Source of the DNA: Ophryocystis elektroscirrha
Taxonomy: Eukaryota > Apicomplexa > Conoidasida > Neogregarinorida > Ophryocystidae
DNA length: 26,260 nucleotides
Direction of reading: 5' to 3'
Assembly (NCBI GenBank): GCA_030141585.1
Contig: JAQIFP010000066.1
Location: 1-26,260 of the forward strand
Shown: positions 11,301-21,900 of the stretch, one piece after another
How the letters are laid out: every line of letters begins with the position of its first letter
Position numbering within the stretch: position 1 is the stretch's first letter
Notes under the pieces: model-generated
Database searches by the model: none
The model's input: only the letters and a program-made list of their open reading frames with translations
Told to the model about the DNA's origin: nothing
Made by a program: the position numbers and the translations under genes

Positions 11301-11767
11301 ACATAGATCTAAAAAGCATGAAGGTACCTGAGACATCGGATTCGGATGCGCCAAAGTAAGGGACATAATGGGCTTTATAAATAAAATTTCTATTGAGTAA
11401 TTCGTTTGCTAAGGCAGCTGCATCTTTTTCAGTTAACTTTTCATCTTTATGAAAAGTAGGGATACAATCAGAATACTGTCACATATAAATATAAAATATA
11501 AAATTACTTTTTGTATTAAAAAGTCCTGATGTTTTAATACCCATTTTACAAAGTCTTGTCCTCTGAAATATTGAATAGCTTTTGTATTTATAACAACTCC
11601 ACTATTAATTTTAATTTTTTTTGTAACTAAAAGCTCCTTCACTGAAGTAAAAATAAGAAAAAAAAAAACTTATTACTTAAATTCTCATATAAACTATCGG
11701 CTACTGCATTGTCAAGTTGAGCAGCGTTTGGGCTTGGATTTATTTCAGATGGGGTTCTGTGCTTCAT
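8391..11767 (-). CDS. SEC62: Translocation protein SEC62 with a cysteine-rich C-terminal extension (9 exons, 378 aa)
   Basis: Sec62 works with Sec61/Sec63 in post-translational import into the ER. Exons in order: 11677-11767, 11508-11641, 11328-11475, 9885-10021, 9765-9845, 9291-9383, 9095-9258, 8537-8711, 8391-8504. All phases agree. The N-terminal cytosolic domain carries FRGQDFVKWVLKH and LANELLNRNFI, typical of Sec62. The first membrane segment (YVILALIIISAICMFPAWP) keeps the family FP-x-WP loop, and the second runs into FDFWILPNFFAED then LGVIDSFFPLYS. Human SEC62 has FWFLPNLTADVGFIDSFRPLY at this place. After it comes a further hydrophobic stretch (YFCRAFLALLISVAVYQL) and a tail with CFKKC, CMDDCSC and CYPKC motifs, absent from human and yeast Sec62. 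The 1306-nt third intron holds a minisatellite and the assembly gap. Confidence 0.88.
10224..11096. repeat. 13-bp minisatellite in SEC62 intron 3
   Basis: About 65 head-to-tail copies of the 13-bp unit TATGTATATAGCC (plus-strand reading) are present, with variants TATGTATACAGCC, TATGTCTATAGCC and TATGTATATATCC. An older, more diverged edge (TACATATATAGCC) lies at the left end. The block near 10728-10821 recurs at 10966-11056, including the rare CCTGTATATAGAGCC junction (10791 and 11025), a shift of 234 bp or 18 units. True copy number is unknown because of the internal gap. In the SEC62 transcript the unit reads GGCTATATACATA. Confidence 0.95.
10628..10727. other. Assembly gap (100 N)
   Basis: Exactly 100 undetermined bases sit inside the 13-bp minisatellite. 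This is the usual placeholder for a gap of unknown size, so the real array may be much longer. Confidence 0.98.
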
Positions 11768-11905
11768 AATTTCAGCGCTCCAGGTATATTATGATATATA
11801 TATATATGCCTTTGAACTATAAACTCGTATATATATAATTTTAAGACTAAATTTACTGTTTTTTTTTTTTTATACAAACAATAATACACACTTTTTTCGT
11901 AAAAA
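11768..11905. promoter_or_regulatory. Short bidirectional promoter region of SEC62 and ERCC1
   Basis: Only 138 bp separates the two divergent start codons. The region is nearly all A and T, with a TATATATA run near 11797-11806 and a 12-base T run near 11860. Both transcripts must start within it or inside a neighbouring gene. No known motif is recognised. Confidence 0.55.
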
Positions 11906-12568
11906 ATGAAAGATATGAAAGGGTTATACGAACATGCATCAGCGACGAAAAAATCAACAATAGTAAGCCGTGAAGCTCAAAAAGAAAATCCTTTGATCAC
12001 ATATTTGAAAGAAACACGTGTAGAGTTTGTAAATATAGTTCCAGATTTTTTGATAACAAATGAAGTAGGTGTTATATTCATAAGTATGAAATATCATACA
12101 ATGTATCCAAATTACATTTCAAGGCGTGTAGAATTGGTAGAAAATCGCTATAAAGTGTGCCTTATGATTTGCCTCATAGATATTGAAGATGGTACTGATG
12201 ATATATTCCTTAAATTACACACTATGGCTTTCAACTCTAACCTCAAATTTCTGCCTATGGAATCCTATAAATCTACTGCAGAATTATTAGAGACATTTAA
12301 GAGAAATTGTGGTAAAAGTACAGAGGAAATTCAAAAGAAGTTGTCTCCGGATCTTAGACTCCGTGCTATCGAAGTCTTAACTACCATTCCTGCTATTAAT
12401 AGAACAGATGCGCACTTTATAATGAAGCATTTCCAAACTTTTCGTAACCTCCTTAAAGGTACAAAAAAAGATTTTGAGTCTATACCTGGTATTGGAGAAG
12501 TAAAAGTTAATCAGCTTATAAAAGCTTTTGAACTTCCTTTGGACGAAGAGGAAGATTTTGACGAATAA
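11906..12568 (+). CDS. ERCC1: DNA excision repair protein ERCC1/Rad10 (single exon, 220 aa)
   Basis: ERCC1 is the non-catalytic partner of the XPF nuclease, which cuts 5' of damage in nucleotide excision repair and acts in crosslink repair in the nucleus. Residues about 22-130 are the nuclease-like central domain: STIVSREAQKENPLITYLK, EFVNIVPDFLI, IFISMKYHTMYPNYI. Human ERCC1 has SIIVSPRQRGNPVLKF and LFLSLRYHNLHPDYI. It lacks the catalytic ERK-x3-D motif of XPF, as expected. Residues about 150-212 form the tandem helix-hairpin-helix: LTTIPAINRTDA and IPGIGEVKVNQL. At 220 aa it is shorter than the 297-aa human protein, mainly at the N-terminus. The C-terminus is acidic. The gene has no intron, unlike every neighbour that is complete in the window. 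Confidence 0.94.
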   Translation: MKDMKGLYEHASATKKSTIVSREAQKENPLITYLKETRVEFVNIVPDFLITNEVGVIFISMKYHTMYPNYISRRVELVENRYKVCLMICLIDIEDGTDDIFLKLHTMAFNSNLKFLPMESYKSTAELLETFKRNCGKSTEEIQKKLSPDLRLRAIEVLTTIPAINRTDAHFIMKHFQTFRNLLKGTKKDFESIPGIGEVKVNQLIKAFELPLDEEEDFDE

Positions 12569-13141
12569 ATTTATGTAGTTTTAGGTATCAAAAATCTCTG
12601 TATTTCCTGATATGTGCAGAGATTCTTTTTTTCTCCCTCACTAATTATTTTACTTGTGAAACATGCTTTTCACACTTCAAAACAATTCAATATTAAGTTT
12701 ACTTTATTAACAAATGTCATATACATATTATATTTAAATAAATAGATGTATATATATGTGTGTATATATGTATATGTATATATATATGTATATATATATA
12801 TATGTATATATATATAAGTATCTAAATATGTATATATATATGTGTGTATGTATACATATGTATGTATATATATATGTGTATATATATGTATATGTATGTA
12901 CATTTGAATCTATACGTGTATATAAATTTATTAAGGAATTTGATAAAGGAGCATATTATTGCATATATATATGTATGCACTTATATATAAAATATACTTA
13001 AACAAAAATTATACTTACATGAACATTTGAAAAGTAATTTTGTATACTCTGTTGATCACATATTACGGGTGCAAAATATCTTTGCAATATATGGTCTAAT
13101 GTTTTTTGATGTAAAGTGGCAGCTAGAAGACCTTTTAATAA
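12569..13141. other. ERCC1-NEMF intergenic region with AT/GT microsatellite
   Basis: About 570 bp separates two plus-strand genes. The first 120 bp is the ERCC1 3' flank. About 12746-12904 is a TATATG/TGTG-type microsatellite. The last 120 bp before NEMF is of normal complexity and carries an open frame on the minus strand (separate entry). The long frames over the microsatellite are repeat artefacts. Confidence 0.6.
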
Positions 13142-13156
13142 ATGTCGAAATACAGA
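13019..13156 (-). other. Possible antisense exon overlapping the NEMF start
   Basis: A 46-codon open frame on the minus strand runs from just after a TAA to a consensus donor (GTAAGT, at 13018). The deduced peptide looks protein-like: LLKGLLAATLHQKTLDHI, then LQRYFAPVICDQQ and SIQNYFSNVH. It has no ATG, and its 5' end would overlap the first codons of NEMF. No partner exon is evident; a weak candidate 3' exon lies near 12670-12710. The plus strand is also open here, so it may simply be conserved 5' leader or promoter DNA of NEMF, or a gene remnant. Confidence 0.25.
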
Positions 13157-15953
13157 TTAACTTCATTGGATATTAGAGCCATAGTGTCTTCTTTAAGATC
13201 CAATTTAGTGGGTCTTAGGGTTACAAATATTTACGATGTGTGCGTTAGCAAAAAATCGATTTTTTTAAAATTTTCTGAATCTGACAATAAACGTTACTTA
13301 TTGGTTGAAGCAGGTATTAGAGCCCATGAGACAGAATATAAGAGAGACAAAAACATAATCCCGTCTGTATTTGTCATGAAACTTCGAAAATACTTTAGAA
13401 ATAGAAGGTTAGAATGCATACGGCAACTGGGTGGAGACCGTGTTATAGATATGACATTTGGGATATCTGAGAAAACTACGCATATGCTTATAGAGTTTTT
13501 TGCAAAGGTAAATTATATAGTACGCGAATATATATATATACATAGGGCAATATTATTGTTACTAATAACAAATATGAAATACTATTGGAATTAAGACAAC
13601 ATTACTATAAAGGGACAATATATAGAATAGCTACAGACATAGAGACTCTTAATTCATCTATTTGCCAAATTACTTCTCTTTTACCTTATGTACAAAATCT
13701 TCAAGATATAGATAAATTGAATTCTTCCGACTTGTACATTTTCGTTAATGATACCAGGGAAATCCTTAAAAAAACTTTTACTGATACTTCAAAACTTACA
13801 CTGAAAGACGCTTTAGCCCAGATTGTACCATTTTCCCATCCAGCATTAATAAGTGATGCAGTAGATAAAGTTAATTCCACACTAAAAACCAAAATTGACA
13901 TTGATGATGAAGAATCCATATTACTTTTGATAACAGCAATCATTCACAGCTGCTATTGTCTTAAAATGGTCTCTAATAATTCACTTAATGATTCCACAAA
14001 TATAACTTCTAATATATCCACTTTCCCTGGATGGGCCATTGTAGAGCAGAAACTTAATCTAAAGGAACTTGAAGAAGAAATTACACTATATAGTGATTTT
14101 ACACCTGTTTTGCTTAAAAAACATCTAAAACTCCCTGAAGATAAAGTTACTAAATTTGAAAATTTCAATACGGTAAATTATAATTAATATAAGAATTATT
14201 TATTTATTTATTTAATAGCTCCCGTTTACTCTTAATTAATTATTTATTTGATATCTCCCTTCCACCCTTAATTTAAATTTATTATTTTTTTTATATTCCA
14301 TTTTTCTTTAGTGTGTTATGTAAATATATATATTGATATATATTGATATATATTGATAATATATTATATATTTAGTATATGCCTATAGCAATTATAATTA
14401 AGATTAGATTATACAAACCGTAGGTGTTTGGTCATTTGAAGCCCTACATATATTCATTTTACTAAAAATAATTTTATAGTGTATTTATACTTTATTAATT
14501 TATGTTAATTAGCTACGCTTATTTATATGTGGTTAAGATTTAATTAATTTTATTTGTATAATGTACTGTGACCTTTCAGTGTTTGGATACTGTATTTACA
14601 AGCTCAGAAAAGCGCCGCAATGTGCAGACAAACTCTTCCTCAAAACCCACAAAACTAGACAATATCAAAACAGATCAGAACCTGTAATATACAACTCAAT
14701 ATACGCTTTGATGTAGGCGGTTAAAAGAACTTACTGACATTCAAGATAAATACGCCCAATATGCAACAATTATAGAGGACAATATAGAAACTGTCCAAAA
14801 ATGGCTCGACCTTGTATCGCATCTTGTTAGTACGGAAATTCCTCGCGCTTCAATTGTTAATTATTTGAAAAAGGTATCTTTTGATAATGCATACATTCTA
14901 AAGGTTATTGTTTACAGAAAAAAGTAAAAATACACTACACTATATTGATTAGATATTATAAATTAACTCATCTGATTTGTTCAAATTCTATATAACTTTT
15001 ATGCATCGTGTATATACCCGATAATTTCATGACCCTCATTAAATAAATATAAATATATATATATATATATATAATGCAAAGATATAGTATAAAAAATGAT
15101 CAAATTACAAAGCACCAATAGTATATAGTATATGTTTGTATCTTCATATATAACTATTTTTCAGAGTATTTCTAATATTAAAGTATAAAAAAAAAAAAAA
15201 AACTACTTCTATATTGTATTAAAAAAAAAAAAAAAAAAAAAATTCTTCTTACTTAGGAAGAAGCATTATTTGATTTCACCGTACAAGAGATTAACTTTGA
15301 AAAAGAAGAAGTTACCTTAGTATTCAAAATTGACAAAAGCGTTGTGCCAATTAAAATAAATCTAGCTATTAGCGCATATGCAAATGTTGAGCATTTCCAC
15401 GCTGAGAGAAAAGTTAATAAAGAAAAGTTTGACAAAACTTTAAAAGTACAAGAGCAAATATTAAAAAAAGCTGAAAAAAAAAGTAAAAAAACTACAGCTG
15501 TAAGTAAAATTGATGAAACCTAGCGTAGATTATTGAACATTATCGCATACCCGGACTGGTTCAAATAAGAAAGCCTTTTTTTTTTGAAAAGTTCAACTGG
15601 TTCGTATTATTTATTTGATTATTCCCGTAGGTTTATATCTAGTGAGAATTATTTGGTTATTGCTGGAAAAAATGCTCATCAAAATGAAATGCTTTTTAAG
15701 CGATACATGAAAGATGTAAGTTGACTTTATACAAATTATGTATTATTCAACAGATATCTACACTTTTTTGACACTAGATATATATAGATATATGTACTTG
15801 TATATACATATATATTTACAATTATAAATATAGTATATATAATATAATATATGATATAAATTTTATATATTCTATTAAATATATAAATATTTTACCCATA
15901 TGTTTATTCGTATATATATTCACTAATTTATACATATATATGTATAAATAATA

Positions 15954-15986
<33 letters not shown>

Positions 15987-16711
15987 TTAAAATATCTATA
16001 TTACAAAATATATTGACATGATTATGCAAACGTTCTTCTCATATAAACTTATGTATATATCAATATTATATGCGTATACATGATTGTTGTAAATAGCCTT
16101 TATATAATATAGTGCAAAATTTTTGTATTGTATATTTGTTACATAGAATATAAGAAATAATTAATTTAACTTTAGCACGACATATATGTTCATTCTGACT
16201 GCTGGGGAGCTGCAACATGCGTGATAAAAAACCATAAAGGAAAAGAGCCGATTCCGGCTAAAACAATTATTGAAGCTGGTGATTTTAGTGTTTGTCAAAG
16301 CTCTTCTTGGAAAGAAAAAGTAAATATGAATACTTATTTACCAAGCTATTAGCTCATATCGTCTGCATGGTGGGTATATCCTAATCAAGTATCAAAAGGA
16401 GCTCCCACAGGAGAATATCTGGGTTTTGGTTCCTTTACAATAAGAGGCAAAAAAAATTATTTACCCACGACAAGATTAGAAATGGTAATAATTTAAACAT
16501 ATATAGTAATAATGTCTATTTTAATAATTCTGATAAAAATATTATAAATATATATATATTATATTATATATTTTTGCTTATTACATATATATTTAGTTGT
16601 ATATTACTATATATAAATTAATTAATTTGATATATATATATATATGCATCCGCAATGTATATTAAATACTCATATTCACACTAAATTTCACAAATATTAT
16701 CCATTGATTAT

Positions 16712-16757
<46 letters not shown>

Positions 16758-18996
16758 AGTTAAATATTTTATTGCCGTAAATATAATATAAAAAAGCGTA
16801 TTCTCATACTAGTATTAATTTTTACAAATAAAATTTATTAATTATTATACATATATATATATATATATGCAAAAGTTGCTAGATTATGAGTACGCGTATA
16901 TAACTAAGTAGACATTTTGTTGGAATACGTTTGATATAACTTAGATATAAATAATTTTATTTTTTAAAGAAGATCACTAATTTAGAATATTGTTGTTTCA
17001 GGGTTTTGGAGTACTATTTTACCTCAGTGAAGATTCAGTAGCAAATCATGTAAATGAAAGATCCGCGAAAACAGATGGATTTGATACCCCTATTCTAGAC
17101 AGTTTACCAAACAGAGAAGGACATAAAATAGTTAAATATAGTGTTGAAGAAGAATTAGAGCGAGAGAAAGCCCAGATTGCTGCTAAAAATGAAGAAAGAA
17201 ATAAAAAGTCTGAAAAATACAAAAATAAGACTAAAACTAAAAAGAATGCGAAAGAGCAGACCTCAGTTCCCAAAAAAAAAGAAAAAGAAACTCCCTTGCC
17301 CAGAGGAAAACGTTCAAAAATGAAACGATTGAAAAACGCTGGTTTTAACGATGTAATATTGAGTTTGCGAATTTATTATAAATTTAGGATGAAAACTTGA
17401 ATTTTACTGGCAAAATTAACCCTAAATTTGTTAAAATCCCGGCATCCAATACAAAGCTTCAACATCTTTCGAATGAGACTGAGTCTGACGGGGAAAGTTC
17501 ACATGAACTCAAGAACTCAGAATTAGATTTGTCACAATCCAAGAATACTTCTGGCTTAAATAAACAGTTATCTATTGATTTGAATAGTAACGAAAATACT
17601 TGCGAATCAGTATCTAATGACGAAAAAATGCAAGGTAATTTTACTATACGATTAATGATAGTGTTATTTATTTATTTATTTGAACAAATTTATGTAATAT
17701 ATTTTTTTTTATTTTGTGAATACATCATCATTATATTTGTCATCATATACATATATATAAATGATTTGTGAATATAAATATATACAAAAATAGGAACATT
17801 CGTATATATTTGCATATATTTATTAATGCATAAATCTACATGTATTGATAAATATTAATAATTAGACAGTTTTCTAATTTATCAAATACCGACGTACGTA
17901 AGAAATGTGCATTGTATAAACAAATAATAGATATATACAATAATCAAGAGATTAATTACTTTTTATAAAACATGATACTGTATTTATGTGGATATTAAAT
18001 GCTTTCGCTTAAAATAAGTATTGACTATATTTACTGTATGGGTGGTATAAACGAAACCGCTATTTTTTTTCAGAAATAAACCAAAACAGTGAAACCTACA
18101 GCTTCATTGACCAGAATGTTTTTTTGAACAATGCGGAAGATGTTAATGAAGGTGGAATATGTGATATCAATAATTTATACTTAGATCTATCAAGCTTCAG
18201 TTTAGATGATGCTTCACTATCTGAGGAAGGACTAGAAAATGACGTCCTTTCAAAGGATGAAGAAAAAGATCATTTTGAAAATAAAAAAACGGATTTGGAA
18301 TCTGACTATGAATCAGATGCGGAACAAGTAAATAACTCCTTACGTATTCTTTTTTATTTATTAGATAACTCAATTCTCTGAAATTGACAGACTTACAGCA
18401 AACCCTGTCCCTGCAGATACCATTTTGTACGCAGTTCCTGTTTGTGCTCCATGGACTACTTTACAGGTAATAATTTGTAACTGTTATTTATAATCTTAGA
18501 CTTATAAATATAAAGTCAAGCTTACTCCTGGATCTATGCGGCGTGGTTCAGCTGCTAAAATATGTCTTCCACTTTTATATAAACAGGTTATTTATTTTAA
18601 GATAAAACCTTAAAAATATGATGTTTAGACGTCTATATTATATCATATTATATTATATTTATTTTATAAATAACCACAAAATAATTTTTAGGATTATTAA
18701 AATTAGTACATATAGTATTTATTATTTTGTATAAAAACTCAAATGTAATTTTACTATGCATATATATTTTTTAAAAGGCTTACATAAAATTGTTTTATTT
18801 ATATTCAAATAACGATTGTAATGGTTTTTTTATACAGGCTGGAAAGACACTTGAAGCTAAATATATATATAGCGTTGATCTTAATACAACTTGTAGTGTA
18901 CTGATAAATGCAGTTAAAATAACAAGTCCTGGAGTGCAGAATGTGAAGCTTGTGCAAAAAAAAGAGACTAAAGAGGCAAAAAAAAATTTGAAATAA
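13142..18996 (+). CDS. NEMF: NEMF/Rqc2 (NFACT family), ribosome-associated quality control (15 exons, 1042 aa)
   Basis: Rqc2/NEMF binds the 60S subunit carrying a stalled peptidyl-tRNA, recruits Ltn1 and adds C-terminal tails. Exons: 13142-13507, 13546-14172, 14580-14683, 14717-14873, 15257-15499, 15529-15599, 15631-15715, 16176-16319, 16353-16484, 17002-17352, 17388-17634, 18074-18327, 18365-18466, 18500-18586, 18838-18996; phases agree. The NFACT-N start is [19 protein letters not shown]10 and the D99-R100 pair ([12 protein letters not shown]) match residues needed for CAT-tailing. Then follow coiled coils, NFACT-R ([41 protein letters not shown]), a basic linker with [12 protein letters not shown], an acidic Ser-rich region and NFACT-C ([27 protein letters not shown]). 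Length is close to human NEMF (1076) and yeast Tae2 (1038). The stop is 2 bp from the convergent CLU-like stop. Confidence 0.96.
15183..15242. repeat. Paired poly-A tracts in a NEMF intron
   Basis: Two A runs of about 17 and 20 bases, separated by some 20 bases, lie in the intron 14874-15256 just before its acceptor. The pyrimidine-poor A tract right upstream of the acceptor is unusual; only TTCTTCTTACTTAG provides pyrimidines. Confidence 0.85.
15944..15977. repeat. AT dinucleotide microsatellite in a NEMF intron
   Basis: An (AT)n run followed by T9 lies in the long intron 15716-16175. It is one of many similar tracts in the longer introns of the window. Confidence 0.85.
16718..16754. repeat. 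AT dinucleotide microsatellite in a NEMF intron
   Basis: An uninterrupted (AT)n run of about 36 bp lies in the 517-nt intron 16485-17001. It is among the longest pure AT tracts in the window. Confidence 0.85.
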
Positions 18997-18998
18997 GT

Positions 18999-21900
18999 TT
19001 ATAATGACGATAACTTGAAATTTTCGATTTTTTGAATAATTTTACTATGGGAAGGAATGTATGAAAATCGATTTTCTTTAATTATTGGTTTTTCCTCCTT
19101 TTTTGATAATATACTACAGCATAAACTCTTTAAACTTGTAGGGTCTGCATATATATATAATAAATGAATTAGGAGGTCAAAATGATCATTTTTATAATTG
19201 ATAAATTGAAGAATTGGCATATTTGAAAAATCCTTTTTTATATTAAGATATTTAGGAATATTTAAAACACTCAAATCTTTATTTATCGGTGGATAAATTT
19301 TTAATAAATATTCTTGAAATGTATTATTCTCTATTGTCATCAAACAGAAATTTTTGAATTTCTGGTATATGTCAAGACTTTCAGTTATAAGTAATTCCAA
19401 ATAACTTTCTATATCAATGTATGATTGTGTATATGGCCAGCTTATATTGACATGTTCGTTGAACTTGTGTTCGTCAAATATATAATTTACTAAACTTTGT
19501 TTAACCTCCATTAAACTTAAGTATTCCAATAAAGACTTTAAATATTTTTCCCATATTGAAGTTTTCCAAAAATTGTTTATTACATCTTGCTTTTCTTCAT
19601 AAGTTTTACTGAGTAAATTGTGCATATCATCAATAAGTATGGTGGTATCAGGGAACTTTGTGTACACAGAATAGCTGTAATTTTTCAAATTATTGTAATT
19701 TTTATATTCCATATTAGATATTATTTGTATTATGTATTTTTCAAACTGCTGTAGATTATATACTAATAAGAGTATTTGTGTAACTTGCCAAGGGTCAAAT
19801 AAGTAGTTAATATATATACGGAAACAAGTATGCTGCAAGTATATTATTGGGGGCAATAAGTCAAAATACATTATATTTGACTGTAGATTGTTTTGAAACT
19901 TTTTTGTATAAAAAGATCTTTTTTTCGATTTTATTTGATAATGCTCGTAAATTTTGATGAAATGAGATTCTGATAACATGTACAATATGTTCAAATACGG
20001 TTGAAGTTTGTTGTATCTTTTCATTCTAGGATTGAACATATTTTTTATTTGATTTTTTTTTTTTTGAAATGCATAAAATATATACTCCCATATTTTTTGA
20101 GTTATTTGGTATTGGCTTATACCATCATACATATACGCTAATTGGATTAATGAATAAAATACATAAAAGCTATGTGGACCGTAGAATCTTAACCGTATCT
20201 TTAATAAATAATAATTTAAATACTATACGCTTACACGATAGGCCATATAACTATAATTCAAACAGGTTTTGATGAAGAGGTTACTAAATATATATGTGGG
20301 ATCAGATAAAGTATAATATATCCATAAACTTTCTGCCTAATGTCAAACATAAATTGTCCATATAAATTATTTATAACCTTATATACAGATATATAAATAT
20401 ATATATATATATATACATGTTGTGTTTTTTCAATTTATCATAATTACCGTACAGTAGTAACTTTCGGACAAAAAGAATAAATTTTTATAAATCTGAATAT
20501 GTAAATTTCTTGATTAATTTACCATATTTTTAGCTAATAAGCAGTCTAAAACAAACTTTGAGCAGGATAAACTTTCTTGACAATAAGCTTTAAATGACGC
20601 GTGATCTGCAGAAGATCTAAAATCATTTGTTTTGATGACTTCATAAATGTTTCCTGTTTCAACATCAGTTTCTAACATAATGCTTAAAGCTTGATGCATC
20701 AAAATGTTTCCCATAGAATGCAATATTCCGATTGTTTGAAAAGAGTATGATTTGAAATCTGTTTCAGATATTATAGATAACACATCTGTTTCATTTGAGT
20801 GTATGTTCAAGCTCAGTACTGATTGGCGGGCTGCTTTTTTGAGTACTGTATAACACTGCTCTAAATTGGTGGAAGTATAAAATATCCTGAACAATTGTAT
20901 AATAAAAGACTTTATATATCAAAATTTGCAATGGAAATTTCATAAATAAAAGCGATTTTTAAAAAATAATTAGCAATTAATCTACCAAACTAGAATATAA
21001 GGTTATTTATATAAAGAACTCTTGAATTTTTTTTTTTTTTTTTTATATTGTAATATCTAAGTATTCTGTATAGCATCAGAAATATTACCAAGATTGAACT
21101 AAGTAAGTATTTATTTCAAGGGGATGAATTGTATCTTCAAATAAACTTTTTATAATGCTTAAAGCCTGATTAAACTGGAATTGAAGTTCATTAATAACAG
21201 ATTGAGGCAAGTTGTCGAGTTTGTAATTGGTTAAATCTTCATAATAAGTAAATATTATAATATACCAGTAAAATAAAACCTGAATTTAGTTGAATAATAT
21301 GTTTATAATAACTTACACAAGCTATATATCGTTCATTTATAATTCGTTTTAATATATTTGTCAACTTAAGTCCGAAATTCCATAATAAATGACGCGAAAA
21401 AAAACTCAAATATTCCAGTGTACTATATAATAGATGCCAACTGATTTGCTGTATTTCGATACAGTTTAATAATACATCATTAACTTCATTGTCATCAACG
21501 GAAGATAACGCATAAATAAATTTATTTTCTGGATCGTGATACCACGGTATCCTTATTGTTCCATTTAAATCAAGAATATCACCTATTGGAGTTAATCGTA
21601 AAATTAATTCCTCTTTTAGAATTTGAGTATACTGAAAATTATAATCCATAGCTAATTCCATAACAAATAATACATGTTTGCTTAAGAAAATTTGAGCCTC
21701 ATTGGGTTCTTCAAATTCAGAGCCTAGTTAATTTAATAGATTTTATATTTATTTTACTATGCAAAGTGATTTCTTGTATTAGACTATGATTATCATTTCT
21801 TACTAAAGGAAATTGATACTCTTTCTGTAATAAGTCAAAAATGTACAAGGTTTCATTAAAACTGAACACCATTTAATGAATTTCATGTATTTTACAAGTT

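Noticed and set aside
12670..13001. Tyr/Ile-rich open frames on both strands
   Set aside because: They are translations of the TATATG microsatellite, open in both directions, with no domain or splice support.
18999..20132. Gamma-tubulin complex protein (GCP) as identity of the minus-strand gene
   Set aside because: Considered from the long helical last exon, but no GRIP motif was found. The upstream exons carry a CLU central-domain pattern and a TPR linker instead.
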